DNA of 64,000 nucleotides from JBBSOK01 sp965219125 (lineage in GTDB: Bacteria > Bacteroidota > Bacteroidia > Flavobacteriales > Flavobacteriaceae). The notes under the pieces are model-generated. The model did no database searches. It was not told the DNA's origin and saw only the letters and a list, made by a program, of their open reading frames with translations. Shown here in pieces: positions 16,600 through 26,463 of the stretch. The position numbers and the translations under genes are program-made. Each line of letters opens with the position of its first letter. Positions within the stretch are counted from its first letter, which is position 1. Location: positions 2,666,001 through 2,730,000 of the forward strand of contig CBDCMO010000002.1 of NCBI GenBank assembly GCA_965219125.1. The letters run 5' to 3'.

Positions 16600-18225
16600 T
16601 TATCCTAAAAATGGATATTTATAATCTGTCGGCGTTACAAAGGTTTCTTTAATCATTCGTGGAGAAACCCATCTGTATAAGTTTAATTTGCTTCCAGCTT
16701 TATCATTTGTACCGCTTGCTCTCGCACCTCCAAAAGGTTGTTGTCCTACAACTGCGCCAGTTGGTTTATCGTTAATATAAAAGTTGCCAGCAGCATTTTG
16801 AAGTATTACCATTGCTTCTTCAAGCGCGTATCTATCTTCAGATAAAACTGCACCTGTTAAAGCATATTTGCTGGTTTCATCGACTTGATGCAAGGTTTTT
16901 GTCCAATCTTTATCTTCAAAAACAAAAATGGTTACAACTGGTCCAAAAAGCTCAGTTTCCATTGTTGTATAATATGGGTCTGTAGTAACAATAACAGTTG
17001 GCTCAATAAAATAACCTTCACTTTTATCATAATTTCCACCTGCAATAATCTCGGCTTTCTTATCTTTTTTAGCTTGGTCAATATATTTAGCCAACTTATC
17101 AAAAGAAGCTTCGTGAATTACCGCTGTTATAAAATTGCCCATATCTTCTGGAGATCCCATTTTAAACGAACGGATATCAGCTTGAAGTTCTGATTTAACT
17201 TGCTCCCAAATACTTTTAGAAACATAACATCTACTTGCCGCGCTACATTTTTGACCTTGAAATTCAAAAGCTCCGCGAGCAATGGCTGTTGCAACTTGTG
17301 CAGGATTTGCGGTTTTATGGGCCACAATAAAATCCTTACCGCCAGTTTCCCCGACAATACGTGGATAGGTTTTATAGTTATGGATATTGTTCCCAATTTT
17401 TTTCCAAATATCTTGGAACACGTTTGTAGAGCCCGTAAAATGAATACCAGCAAAATCCGGACTTGCCAAAATAGTATCGGTTATCATAACAGGATTTCCC
17501 ATTACCATATTTATAACTCCAGCGGGTACGCCAGCTTCTTTAAAAACATCCAATATTATTTTTGCTGAATAAACTTGGCTATCGCTTGGTTTCCAAACTA
17601 CAACATTTCCCATTAAAGCGGCACTTGCTGGTAAATTACCGGCAATGGCTGTAAAGTTAAAAGGTGTGATTGCATACACAAATCCTTCAAGCGGTCTATA
17701 TTCCAATCTATTCCAAGCGCCCGATGTACTTTCTGGTTGCTCAGCATAAATTTCGGTCATAAATTGAACATTGAATCTCAAAAAATCAATGAACTCGCAA
17801 GCTGCATCAATTTCAGCTTGATAAATATTCTTTGATTGTCCCAACATTGTTGCTGCGTTAATCTGTGCTCGGTAAGGTCCAGCTATCAGTTCGGCAGCAC
17901 GTAAAAAGATTGCAGCACGCTGTTCCCAAGGCATTGCCGCCCATTTTTTGCGGGCATCAAGCGCTGTACTTATTGCTTGTTCAATATTTTTTTTAGTTGC
18001 TTTATGATAGGTACCCAATACGTGTTTGTGCTCGTGCGGGCAAGTCATTGTACCTGTATCCTTTGTCTTTACATCCTTGCCATTTATGTACAATGGCACA
18101 TCTACGGTATTCCGATGCATTTTTTTGTACATTTCAAGTACTTCCTTTCGTTCGGGTGAGTTTGGCGCGTAGCTTTTAACGGGTTCATTAACAGCAAGCG
18201 GTACTTCAAAAAATCCTTTTCCCAT
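16600..18225 (-). CDS. pruA: L-glutamate gamma-semialdehyde (1-pyrroline-5-carboxylate) dehydrogenase
   Basis: It oxidises glutamate semialdehyde to glutamate with NAD+, the second step of proline degradation, in the cytoplasm. I take the start at 18225 (protein begins MGKGFFEVPLAVNEPVK, 541 residues), because the 17 codons before it are not conserved-looking. The aldehyde dehydrogenase signatures are present: nucleotide-binding FHFTGSTNVF-type loop, catalytic Glu in VGETGGKDF and catalytic Cys in FQGQKCSAASR. The segments AITPFNFTAIAGNLPA and INDKPTGAVVGQQPFGGARASGT mark the group 1 (ALDH4-type) P5C dehydrogenases. No proline dehydrogenase gene is adjacent. It is monocistronic. Confidence 0.92.
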   Translation of the reverse strand: MGKGFFEVPLAVNEPVKSYAPNSPERKEVLEMYKKMHRNTVDVPLYINGKDVKTKDTGTMTCPHEHKHVLGTYHKATKKNIEQAISTALDARKKWAAMPWEQRAAIFLRAAELIAGPYRAQINAATMLGQSKNIYQAEIDAACEFIDFLRFNVQFMTEIYAEQPESTSGAWNRLEYRPLEGFVYAITPFNFTAIAGNLPASAALMGNVVVWKPSDSQVYSAKIILDVFKEAGVPAGVINMVMGNPVMITDTILASPDFAGIHFTGSTNVFQDIWKKIGNNIHNYKTYPRIVGETGGKDFIVAHKTANPAQVATAIARGAFEFQGQKCSAASRCYVSKSIWEQVKSELQADIRSFKMGSPEDMGNFITAVIHEASFDKLAKYIDQAKKDKKAEIIAGGNYDKSEGYFIEPTVIVTTDPYYTTMETELFGPVVTIFVFEDKDWTKTLHQVDETSKYALTGAVLSEDRYALEEAMVILQNAAGNFYINDKPTGAVVGQQPFGGARASGTNDKAGSKLNLYRWVSPRMIKETFVTPTDYKYPFLG

Positions 18226-18500
18226 GGGTAAAATTTTATGGTTTTTATTCAAATTATAAGATGTGCGAAGGTACAAAATTTAGAGTATGCATATCTTAGC
18301 GAAATATTAAAAAGCGTTGCTGTAAAATTCTGAAACAATTAAATTTGAAAGTAAAAAGTTCTTTCAGCTGAAATAAAAGGTAGCTTCAATTTCAATAAAT
18401 TTATTTTTGAAAAACTTCAAATTCAATATTTGTTATTTGCTGCTGAAGTATTTTGTTATAATTTGACTACTTTACTTCAGAAAAATAAAAGAAAAATTTA

Positions 18501-19205
18501 ATGTGCACGGTAACATTTATACCAAAATCAATTGATGGTTTTATATTAACTTCGAATAGGGATGAGGCGCCCGATAGAGAAACCATTCAACCAAAAGAAT
18601 ATTTAGAAGAAGGTGTTAGGTTACTGTATCCAAAAGATAAAAAAGCTGGCGGAACTTGGTTGGGCGTAAGTGTCAAAAAAAGATTGGTGTGTCTTTTGAA
18701 TGGTGGATTTACGGCTCACAATAGAGAAGATGAATACAAAATGAGCCGAGGCATTATTGTAAAGCAACTTTTAACAAGTGAAAATGCAGAAGAACAAATA
18801 AACAATTTCGATTTTAATGGAATTGAACCTTTTACCATCATTTTAATTGAATGGCAAAATGAACTTCAAATTTTTGAATTTGTTTGGGATGGACAAAATG
18901 TGCATTTTTCCGAAAAACCCCTTGCACCACAAATTTGGTCTTCATCTTTATTATATACTCCTCAAATGAAAAAGAAACGTGAAGTTTGGTTTTCAGAATT
19001 TCTCTTTAAAAAGTTGCAACCCACCGCAGAAAAATTACTGGATTTTCACAAAACTGCCGGCCAGCCTGATAAAAATTCAGCATTGATTATGGATAGGGTT
19101 TTTGTAAGGACCAAGAGTATAACGCAAGTAATAATGAAGGATGAAAAAACAACAATGCGCTACGAAGATCTTGTGACAAGCGAAGTAAACAACGCTACAT
19201 TATAA
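18501..19205 (+). CDS. NRDE family protein (TANGO2 homologue)
   Basis: A 234-residue protein that begins MCTVTF and carries the name-giving NRDE motif within TSNRDEAPDRET. The next conserved block is AGGTWLGVSVKKRLVCLLNGG. The Cys at position 2 would be exposed after Met removal, as in Ntn-hydrolase-like folds, and the family is structurally related to these. Eukaryotic TANGO2 has been linked to heme or lipid handling; the bacterial role is unsettled. It converges on apaG, with a 25-bp gap. Confidence 0.85.
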   Translation: MCTVTFIPKSIDGFILTSNRDEAPDRETIQPKEYLEEGVRLLYPKDKKAGGTWLGVSVKKRLVCLLNGGFTAHNREDEYKMSRGIIVKQLLTSENAEEQINNFDFNGIEPFTIILIEWQNELQIFEFVWDGQNVHFSEKPLAPQIWSSSLLYTPQMKKKREVWFSEFLFKKLQPTAEKLLDFHKTAGQPDKNSALIMDRVFVRTKSITQVIMKDEKTTMRYEDLVTSEVNNATL

Positions 19206-19230
19206 AAAATTTTGAATTTTGGCTTGAACT

Positions 19231-19617
19231 TTAATTCATACAAAATGGTGCGCTAAGCTTAAATAACGGCACCGAAACCTTAAAGTTTTTTGTAGTAGTA
19301 AGATTTACCATTTGATAATGACCTTGCATACTACCAAATGGAGAAATAAGCAAACAGCCACTTGTATAGGTATGTTTTTGTCCAGGTTTTAAAACTGGTT
19401 TTTCTCCAATAACGCCCTCGCCTTTTACAACTTCAACATCATTTAAGGCATCTTTTATCATCCAATATCTAGAATTTAATTGAACAACATCTTTGCTTTG
19501 GTTTTCTATAGTTATAGTGTAGGCAAAAGTATATTGCGTTTTTTGGTGTGAATAAAGTGTACCTTCAAAATTGGTAAGTACGGAAATTTTTATACCCTGT
19601 GTAATTTGTTGTACCAT
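19231..19617 (-). CDS. apaG: ApaG protein
   Basis: 128 residues, the usual ApaG length, counted from the ATG at 19617 (protein begins MVQQITQGIKISV). The longer frame upstream overlaps the preceding gene and is not used. ApaG has a fibronectin-III-like beta sandwich; conserved elements here are YTITIENQS, VQLNSRYWMI, VGEKP-type VIGEKPVLKPG and YTSGCLLISPFGSMQGHYQM. It is associated with Co2+/Mg2+ handling and diadenosine-polyphosphate metabolism in other bacteria, but its biochemical function is uncertain. It begins 2 bp after the stop of the DUF3667 gene, so the two are translated from one transcript. Confidence 0.9.
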   Translation of the reverse strand: MVQQITQGIKISVLTNFEGTLYSHQKTQYTFAYTITIENQSKDVVQLNSRYWMIKDALNDVEVVKGEGVIGEKPVLKPGQKHTYTSGCLLISPFGSMQGHYQMVNLTTTKNFKVSVPLFKLSAPFCMN

Positions 19618-19619
19618 TA

Positions 19620-20741
19620 TTAATAGATTGCTGCAGTGCCGAAAAAAAATGCCATCATTGCAAAGCTTGTTACTATAAAAAAAACGAAATTTAAAAGTAC
19701 AAATTTTATTATTGTTTTCCAACGTGATTGTTGGTAGTAGTTGCGCATTGCCTTATATGTATAAATTGGCCCGACTATTGTAAACAGTAAACCTGCTAGA
19801 ATATCCTGCCCAATAAGTAAGTCTGGTAATTTCGCAATTAATAAAACTAAGAACAGAAACGTAAATATGTGGAACAAAAATATAAGATGTTCAGTATACT
19901 TGTGTTTGCTTCTAAAGTATAAAAGCCAAACGAAAAAGGCATAGATTGGTGCTAAAAAAAATAAAAAGAACGGGATTTTCGAAAACAAATATTGCGCATA
20001 TTCTTTCGGGTTTTTTTGAATTGCCTCTACACGCAACGCTCTTTTGTACAACCAGATATTGGTAGAATTTTTTTCCTGCTTTAAACTATCCAAAGCCTGC
20101 TTAGTTGTAAATTCTTTATGATCTTCTTGAAAAGAGTTATACATTGAAAATCTACTAAAAATCCGCTGTGCAATTCCCATCTTACTTAGAGAGTCTTCCG
20201 ATATAAAATAATCTTCAAATTTTGCTTTAACCTTAGGCTGTTGCCCATTAATTTTAATAATGCCGTTGTCATAATTTATCCCATCCGTAGCTTTCTCATA
20301 CTTTTCCGAATCTGTTATTGCTGAATTTACACTATCATTTTTAATCTCTTCAATATCAAGATCAGATGAAAAATTTAAAATGATGCCATTCAACAAAAAA
20401 TAAATTATTGAAACACTCAAAAAAAACCGAAACGGATTTGCATAACGCACTCGTTGTCCTTCAATATATTTTTTTGTAATCCTACCGGGATGGAAAAGTA
20501 AATCTTTGATGGTGTGTCTAAATCGGGAATCGTAACTTATAATACTGCCCAAAAATTCGTTTAGAAAATCTTTTAAAGAAAGTGGTTTTGTACTATTAAG
20601 CTGAGAACAATATGGGCAGTAAACATCACTTAAATCTAATGGTTGACCACAATTAAGGCATTCGGCACTTCTGTATGTAAAGTGCTTCCGGTTTGTCGTG
20701 CTTACTCCTTTATTTGTTGTGTTGATTTCGTTATTAGCCAT
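19620..20741 (-). CDS. DUF3667 membrane protein with zinc-ribbon-like N-terminus
   Basis: A 373-residue protein. Residues about 25-50 carry two CxxC pairs (CLNCGQP and CPYCSQ) that look like a small zinc ribbon. The DUF3667 signature follows: LKDFLNEFLG, YDSRFRHTIKDLLFHPGRITKKYIEGQRVRYANPFRF in broken form, then a first membrane helix (SVSIIYFLLNGI). A soluble insert of about 140 residues leads to four C-terminal membrane helices from about residue 235. The function is unknown. It is co-transcribed with apaG. Confidence 0.8.
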   Translation of the reverse strand: MANNEINTTNKGVSTTNRKHFTYRSAECLNCGQPLDLSDVYCPYCSQLNSTKPLSLKDFLNEFLGSIISYDSRFRHTIKDLLFHPGRITKKYIEGQRVRYANPFRFFLSVSIIYFLLNGIILNFSSDLDIEEIKNDSVNSAITDSEKYEKATDGINYDNGIIKINGQQPKVKAKFEDYFISEDSLSKMGIAQRIFSRFSMYNSFQEDHKEFTTKQALDSLKQEKNSTNIWLYKRALRVEAIQKNPKEYAQYLFSKIPFFLFFLAPIYAFFVWLLYFRSKHKYTEHLIFLFHIFTFLFLVLLIAKLPDLLIGQDILAGLLFTIVGPIYTYKAMRNYYQQSRWKTIIKFVLLNFVFFIVTSFAMMAFFFGTAAIY

Positions 20742-20955
20742 TGGTTAAATTTAAGAATAATATTTACGATGAAATAAATAAAATTTGAAGTTTGTAGAAT
20801 GTAGATTTTATTGATATTATATGGTTTCAAAAGGGTTGGAAAGCTCCCTAAATCCCCAATGAGGACTTTTTTCTATTGATTCGTAAATATTGAATAAGTC
20901 TATTTATTTAAAAACTGAGAACCAACTTCTCTCTTTGTGTGTTAGGGGGACTTTC

Positions 20956-22344
20956 TTACTGTTGAAAAACTTCTGGCTGTTTTAAATTTGGGTGAGATGC
21001 AACAAAGTTTTCTATTACGTTGAAGAAATTAAGAATATCCGAATTGCTATTGCCTGAATTTATGGTTACAAGTCTAACAAATTGAACATTGTTGAAGGTC
21101 CCGAAACCTATCATTAATTTAGCCTTTTTATACAACTTTGTGCATAATTGCTGCGCAGGAATATTCTTATAGTTAAAGCAGATAGAAATTGAATTATCAA
21201 AACTATACAATTGATAATCTGGATTGTCCTTAATATAATTTCTAGCCGTATCAGCCAACTCAAATTGTTTGTTTACAATGGTTTCCAATCCTTTTGAGCC
21301 AACTGATTTCCAAAGCATCCAAAATTTCAAGGCATCATTTCTTCGGCCGCATTGAATGGAAGTTTTCCCCAAGTTATAATCATCGCCATCGGTTTGATAC
21401 AAGTAAGCTGCATCATTACTAAATGATTCAAAAAAATGCTTTTTGTTTTTGGCAACAATAATAGAACAGGTAAGTGGCGTGCCCAGCATTTTATGGGCGT
21501 TCACGCTAAAACTGTCCGAAAGTTCCAAACCAGAAACCAAATGTTTGTATTTTTCGCTAAAAATTACACCGCCACAATACGCACCATCAACGTGTAGCCA
21601 TAATTTATATTTTTTGCAAATTTTGGAAAGTGTTTTAATGTCATCAAAGGCGCCTAAAACAGTTGTTCCGGCTGTAGCATTTACGAAGAATGGTGTATAG
21701 CCTTTTTCTAAATCTTGTTCAATTGCCTTATTGAGCTTATCTGGTTTCATTTTACCAACCGAATCACAATCTATATAGCGCACATTTTCTCTGCCAACGC
21801 CAATAAAAGCAGCGTTTTTAGGAATGGAGTAATGGCTTTCAACCGAAGTGTACAACGTTAATTTTTCAGAAATTCCATTTTTTTTAATTTTTGGGTTTTT
21901 AGCATCGCGCGCCATCAACATAGCCATAAAATTACTCATTGAACCGCCGGGAGCAAAGGTGCCATCTCCACTTTTTTCGTAACCGATAATGTGGCAAATT
22001 TTGTGTAATATCTCTTTTTCAACGCCTACCATTGGACCCGCAACTTTGTAGGTGTACATACTGTTATTTAGCAAAACAGCAAGTAAATCGCCTAAAGTAG
22101 CTTTCGCATTTCGGCCACCAAAAAGTTGGTTAAAGAATAAATTTGAAGCGGTTTTAGGGGTACTTTCAATAAGTTGAACTAAAATTTTTTCCAAATCAGA
22201 TTCGGAAATTGGATTTTCAGCCAAACTTAAATCTAGTGCTTTAAATAACTTTGAAGGTAAAATAGGTTGTGCTACGGGATTGGTTTTTTCCGTTTCAATT
22301 AAAATTTTAGCGAGCTTGTTGAATAAAGCTAATTCGTCTTGCAT
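20956..22344 (-). CDS. Group II pyridoxal-phosphate decarboxylase (glutamate/aspartate/diaminobutyrate type)
   Basis: A 462-residue PLP enzyme of the aromatic-amino-acid/glutamate decarboxylase superfamily. The Schiff-base lysine is in SVNAHKMLGTPL, and the PLP-phosphate and ring contacts are in GGSMSNFMAM and HVDGAYCGGV. SVESHYSIPKNAAFIG is the substrate-side histidine block. Which amino acid is decarboxylated (glutamate, aspartate, cysteine sulfinate or 2,4-diaminobutyrate) cannot be decided by eye. It stands alone with its own -7 box 24 bp upstream. All key residues are present. Confidence 0.85.
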   Translation of the reverse strand: MQDELALFNKLAKILIETEKTNPVAQPILPSKLFKALDLSLAENPISESDLEKILVQLIESTPKTASNLFFNQLFGGRNAKATLGDLLAVLLNNSMYTYKVAGPMVGVEKEILHKICHIIGYEKSGDGTFAPGGSMSNFMAMLMARDAKNPKIKKNGISEKLTLYTSVESHYSIPKNAAFIGVGRENVRYIDCDSVGKMKPDKLNKAIEQDLEKGYTPFFVNATAGTTVLGAFDDIKTLSKICKKYKLWLHVDGAYCGGVIFSEKYKHLVSGLELSDSFSVNAHKMLGTPLTCSIIVAKNKKHFFESFSNDAAYLYQTDGDDYNLGKTSIQCGRRNDALKFWMLWKSVGSKGLETIVNKQFELADTARNYIKDNPDYQLYSFDNSISICFNYKNIPAQQLCTKLYKKAKLMIGFGTFNNVQFVRLVTINSGNSNSDILNFFNVIENFVASHPNLKQPEVFQQ

Positions 22345-22368
22345 CTATTTTATATTGCTTGAAAGTTG

Positions 22369-22376
22369 CAAAAGTA
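22369..22376 (-). promoter_or_regulatory. Candidate -7 box for the PLP decarboxylase gene
   Basis: TACTTTTG on the minus strand, followed by CAA, matches TANNTTTGC. It lies 24 bp upstream of the ATG at 22344. No clear -33 TTG is seen. Confidence 0.4.
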
Positions 22377-22403
22377 TCTCGAAAAAGTAAATAATATAAT
22401 GAG

Positions 22404-23654
22404 TTAGTTGTTAGTAATAATTTGAGAGTTTGCGCTGCCCATACCAATTATACGGTCGTATCGCGCGCCCAAATCCCTAAAGTAAACTATAACTGTATAA
22501 TCATTTTCAGTTTGCCAAAAATTTCCACTCACCGCGCCATCATCAATTGTTCCATCTCTATTTACCAAAACATATTTGTAATTATAAAACCCTTGTTTAA
22601 AAAGCCTTTCATTTCGGTATGTATCGGTTTTTGGGTCGTATTTCATATAGGTTGTTCCATCAATTGTCCAATTGTTGAAGTTGCCATATACGTGCAATTC
22701 CTTATCGCCAATATCGTCCAAATATTGAAGGTTGAAAAACATCCGCACATATTCTGCCTCAATATCTGCATTATTTGAGTCTATATTCCTTACTACAAAA
22801 TTCCCATTTACATCTGGATTGTAAGTGTATGGTCTGTTATATCTTGCAATATCCGTGAATAAATAATTTTCGTATAAATCCGTCACTTCAACCTTTCGAA
22901 CTCCGTTGGTTGCCGATCGTTCATCTTTATTATCAAAAGCCAAAAATTCGTTTCCACCACCAAAGGCAGATTCTTTGTCATATCTATAAATAAGTTCACT
23001 ACCAATTGTATATTGGGGTACAAGATCTGTAATTGCACCTTTCAAATTGCTGTTTTGTATTACAAGTGTTTTCACAGTTTGCTTTGGATTGACCAATAGA
23101 AAATTTGGACTGTTAATCACAAAATTCACTACTTGTCTTTCTTCAACATATTTTAGATCTCGACTTCGCTTTATTTCAACCCCAACATTTGCGAGGTTTT
23201 CAACAACCATAAATTTTCGTGAAAAAACGAGTTCACCGGAATCATTATAGATGCTAATTAAATAATTTCCACTTTTTTGAATTGCCCGCGTTTCCCTGTT
23301 TGGGATACGCAATGTGTAATGTGAAAAAAGTTGAAGTGTATTAAACGAGTTTTCATAAGTCTCAATCCGCACATCATCAAAACCATCAAGATATTCGCCT
23401 TTGCTGAGGTCGCTTGGGCTCCAATCAAAATTATGATGTGTTATTTTATAGTAATAATCTTCTTCGTCTCCGTGAATATCATCAAATGAAAGTTGCAATT
23501 GCTGCCCTAATTGAATAATAGGTAATTCGCTAAACTCGGTATTGCCCCTAAATTGAATAGTTTTTATAAAATCTGGTTCAATTTTTTCATTTGCTTGACC
23601 AAAAATTGCGAAAGTAGTGAATGTAAAAAATGCTAAAAAGAAATATTTTTTCAT
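22404..23654 (-). CDS. Type IX secretion system plug protein (DUF5103)
   Basis: A 416-residue exported protein from the ATG at 23654 (protein begins MKKYFFLAFF, signal ending AIFGQA). The first ~110 mature residues carry the DUF5103 pattern IKTIQFRG, LSFDDIHGDEEDYYYKITHHNFDW and YLDGFDDVRIETYENSFNT. DUF5103 proteins are described as the T9SS plug family, related to the protein that closes the periplasmic face of the SprA/Sov translocon. The rest is beta-rich, with HVYGNFNNW resembling a carbohydrate-binding-module-48-like loop. It is consistent with the many T9SS cargo genes in the window. The 21-codon upstream extension is rejected. Confidence 0.82.
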   Translation of the reverse strand: MKKYFFLAFFTFTTFAIFGQANEKIEPDFIKTIQFRGNTEFSELPIIQLGQQLQLSFDDIHGDEEDYYYKITHHNFDWSPSDLSKGEYLDGFDDVRIETYENSFNTLQLFSHYTLRIPNRETRAIQKSGNYLISIYNDSGELVFSRKFMVVENLANVGVEIKRSRDLKYVEERQVVNFVINSPNFLLVNPKQTVKTLVIQNSNLKGAITDLVPQYTIGSELIYRYDKESAFGGGNEFLAFDNKDERSATNGVRKVEVTDLYENYLFTDIARYNRPYTYNPDVNGNFVVRNIDSNNADIEAEYVRMFFNLQYLDDIGDKELHVYGNFNNWTIDGTTYMKYDPKTDTYRNERLFKQGFYNYKYVLVNRDGTIDDGAVSGNFWQTENDYTVIVYFRDLGARYDRIIGMGSANSQIITNN

Positions 23655-23755
23655 AAAAGGTAAAGGTCTAAAGTAGGTTAAAGATAAACAATTTTTATGC
23701 CTTAATATTGTTGTCATCGTTTTCGTATTTGTTCAACAAAATTAACGGTAAAACA

Positions 23756-23787
23756 TTGTGAGTTGATAGTTTTAATTTTTAAATTTG
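23756..23787 (+). promoter_or_regulatory. Promoter of the nqr operon
   Basis: TTG at 23756-23758 and TAAATTTG at 23780-23787, about 21 bp apart, match the Bacteroidota promoter pattern. The nqrA ATG at 23866 gives a leader of roughly 70 bases. Confidence 0.5.
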
Positions 23788-23865
23788 CACGCCCTAAATT
23801 TATGTTGAAGTTTTCATCAGAAATATGCGGTATTTTTAAAAGACAATTTTAACACCCAATATCCT

Positions 23866-25218
23866 ATGTCCCAAGACATTAAGATTAAAAAAGGTCTTAC
23901 CATTCGTTTAAAAGGCGAAGCTGACAAAACACTATCAAACGCGCCTAGGTCACGTACCTTTTCAATTAAGCCTGCAGATTTTCATTTAATTACGCCTAAA
24001 ATGGTTGTAAAGGAAGGAGCCAAAGTAAAAGCCGGAGATACCCTTTTTTACAGTAAAAGCAAAGAGCCAGTTACATTTGTTTCGCCTGTAAGTGGAATTC
24101 TTACCAAGGTTGAAAGAGGGGCAAAACGTGTTATCAATGAATTAATTATTGAAGCAGATCCACAGGACGATTTTAAGGATTTCGGAATTTTAAATGTTGA
24201 AACGGCAAGCGCAGATGCAATAATCGCGCGTTTGTTGGAAAGTGGTTGTTGGCCATTTATAAAACAACGTCCGTATGATGTTATTGCAGATTTTGACAAC
24301 CCACCAAAACATATATTTATTTCTGCAAACGCAACGGCGCCACTTGCAGCAGATTATGATTTTACCCTTCAAGGCAAAGAAAATCAACTTCAGGCGGCGG
24401 TTACAGCGTTAAGCAAATTAACTGAAGGCAAGGTTCACATTGGCGTAAGTTCTAAGGGAAATTCGCCTGTAAAAAATCTTAAAAATTGTATAGTATATAA
24501 TGTTTCTGGCCCACATCCCGCAGGAAACGTTGGTACTTTAATAAATAAAATAAGTCCGGTAAATAAAAATGAACAAGTCTGGACCATTGCACCGCAAGAT
24601 TTGGTGATAATGGGCGATTTGTTTTTAACGGGAAAATTTAATGCCGAACGTATTATAGCATTGGCAGGTTCATCGGTTAAAACTCCTAAATATTACAGGA
24701 CCAAAATAGGCGCAGAGGTTTCAACCTTTATTTATGATGCTGGTTTAGACGAAGAAAACGTGAGAGTTATAAGCGGAAACGTTTTAACAGGAAAAGGAGT
24801 TTCGCTAAAAGGACACTTGGGATATTATGTAAATGAAGTAACCGTAATTCCCGAAGGTAACGATTATGAATTTTTTGGCTGGAATAAGCCTGTTTTTAAT
24901 AAGATTTCAATTACGAGAGCACTTACCTTTTCGTGGTTATTTCCAAAGAAGAAATTTGAATTGAACACCAATACAAATGGCGAACACCGCGCATTTGTTG
25001 TAACGGGTAACTATGAAGAAGTTTTTCCGTTGGATATGTTTCCTATGCAAATGCTAAAATCGTGTATGGTACAGGATTTAGATTCTATGGAAGCTTTGGG
25101 AATGTACGAAGTTGCGCCAGAAGATTTTGCACTTACCGAATTTGTATGCATAAGCAAGCAGCCGCATCAAAAAATTATTAGAAACGGGTTAGATCTAATG
25201 TATAAAGAAATTGGATAA
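23866..25218 (+). CDS. nqrA: Na+-translocating NADH:quinone reductase subunit A
   Basis: A 450-residue protein, the normal NqrA size, starting MSQDIKIKKGLTIRLKGEAD. NqrA is the peripheral cytoplasmic subunit associated with quinone binding in the sodium-pumping NADH dehydrogenase. Family landmarks are FSIKPADFHLITPKM, LLESGCWPFIKQRPYDV and NVSGPHPAGNVGTLI. It is the first gene of nqrABCDEF, with 34 bp to nqrB, and is preceded by a good promoter. Confidence 0.95.
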   Translation: MSQDIKIKKGLTIRLKGEADKTLSNAPRSRTFSIKPADFHLITPKMVVKEGAKVKAGDTLFYSKSKEPVTFVSPVSGILTKVERGAKRVINELIIEADPQDDFKDFGILNVETASADAIIARLLESGCWPFIKQRPYDVIADFDNPPKHIFISANATAPLAADYDFTLQGKENQLQAAVTALSKLTEGKVHIGVSSKGNSPVKNLKNCIVYNVSGPHPAGNVGTLINKISPVNKNEQVWTIAPQDLVIMGDLFLTGKFNAERIIALAGSSVKTPKYYRTKIGAEVSTFIYDAGLDEENVRVISGNVLTGKGVSLKGHLGYYVNEVTVIPEGNDYEFFGWNKPVFNKISITRALTFSWLFPKKKFELNTNTNGEHRAFVVTGNYEEVFPLDMFPMQMLKSCMVQDLDSMEALGMYEVAPEDFALTEFVCISKQPHQKIIRNGLDLMYKEIG

Positions 25219-25252
25219 TAATTCATTTTGAAAAATGAAAAATACGTAGTAT

Positions 25253-26461
25253 ATGGGATTGAAACAAAATTTACATAAGCTTAAAGAAAAGTATACAGAC
25301 ACAAAAATGGCGCCTGCCTTTAATGCGCTTCATACTTTTTTATATACGCCAAATGAAACTACACATTCCGGCGGCCACATTAGAGCAGCAGACGATTTAA
25401 AGCGAACGATGAATACAGTGATTATATCACTTATTCCTTGTCTTATTTTTGGAATGTTTAATGCAGGTTACCAATACAATGTACAAGTTGGTGTTGTTGA
25501 AGCAGTTCAACACTCATTTTTCAGCGGGGCTTTTTGGAATTGGGATAACTTAGTTATTGGTCTTTGGAAAGTTTTACCACTAGTGATTGTTTCATATGCT
25601 GTTGGTTTAGGGGTCGAATTTCTTTTTGCAGTAATCAAAAAACACGAAGTTGAAGAAGGTTATTTGGTAACTGGAATGTTGGTGCCATTAATTGTACCGA
25701 TAGATATTCCACTTTGGATGTTGGCAGTTGCCGTAATTTTTGGAGTAATAATTGGTAAAGAAGTTTTTGGAGGTACAGGAATGAATATTTTAAATCCTGC
25801 CCTTACAATTAGAGCTTTTCTTTTCTTCGCTTACCCAACTTGGATGAGTGGTGATAAGGTTTGGGTGCACAATGCAGTTGCTACCGCAGGCCAACCAGAT
25901 GCAATTTCTGGAGAGACCATTTTAGGGACATTAGCTCAAAACCACGATTTAACGTACAGTGCTTGGGATATGTTTATGGGCTTTATTCCAGGTTCGGTTG
26001 GAGAAACTTCAACATTATTGGTTATTATCGGGGCTTTATTTTTAATCTTCACTAAAATAGGAAGTTGGCGGATTATGCTTTCAGCCGTTGTTGGTGCCTT
26101 AGCAATGGGTCTTATTTTTAATGGAGTTGTAGACCAAGGTTGGATTGAACAAGGTAGTAAATTTTACGGCCTTATGAGTACCAAGTTTTGGATGCAGCTT
26201 ATAATAGGGAGCTTTGCCTTTGGCGCAGTATTTATGGCGACAGATCCAGTTTCGGCGGCACAAACCAATAAGGGAAAATGGATTTATGGATTCCTAATAG
26301 GTTTTGTAGGCATATTAATTAGGGTATTCAACCCAGCATATCCGGAAGGAATTATGCTTTCAATATTATTAATGAATGTATTTGCTCCAACAATAGATCA
26401 TTATGTGATTCAAGGAAATATAAAGAAAAGAGCAAAACGTTTAAAAGTTAAAACAGCTTAA
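25253..26461 (+). CDS. nqrB: Na+-translocating NADH:quinone reductase subunit B
   Basis: A 402-residue polytopic membrane subunit that forms part of the sodium path and carries covalent FMN. The flavin-attachment threonine lies in the motif GSVGETSTL (about residues 247-255). Membrane helices begin around residue 53 (NTVIISLIPCLIFGMF). Other family blocks are GTGMNILNPALTIRAFLFFAYP and FMATDPVSAAQTNKG. The downstream apbE gene encodes the enzyme family that attaches FMN to this motif. nqrC follows after 2 bp. Confidence 0.95.
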   Translation: MGLKQNLHKLKEKYTDTKMAPAFNALHTFLYTPNETTHSGGHIRAADDLKRTMNTVIISLIPCLIFGMFNAGYQYNVQVGVVEAVQHSFFSGAFWNWDNLVIGLWKVLPLVIVSYAVGLGVEFLFAVIKKHEVEEGYLVTGMLVPLIVPIDIPLWMLAVAVIFGVIIGKEVFGGTGMNILNPALTIRAFLFFAYPTWMSGDKVWVHNAVATAGQPDAISGETILGTLAQNHDLTYSAWDMFMGFIPGSVGETSTLLVIIGALFLIFTKIGSWRIMLSAVVGALAMGLIFNGVVDQGWIEQGSKFYGLMSTKFWMQLIIGSFAFGAVFMATDPVSAAQTNKGKWIYGFLIGFVGILIRVFNPAYPEGIMLSILLMNVFAPTIDHYVIQGNIKKRAKRLKVKTA

Positions 26462-26463
26462 TT

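Noticed and set aside
18226..18276. 17-codon upstream extension of the P5C dehydrogenase.
   Set aside because: The family start fits MGKGFFEVP; the extension overlaps AT-rich spacer sequence.
19618..19722. 35-codon upstream extension of ApaG.
   Set aside because: It overlaps the preceding DUF3667 gene, and the 128-residue form is the family length.
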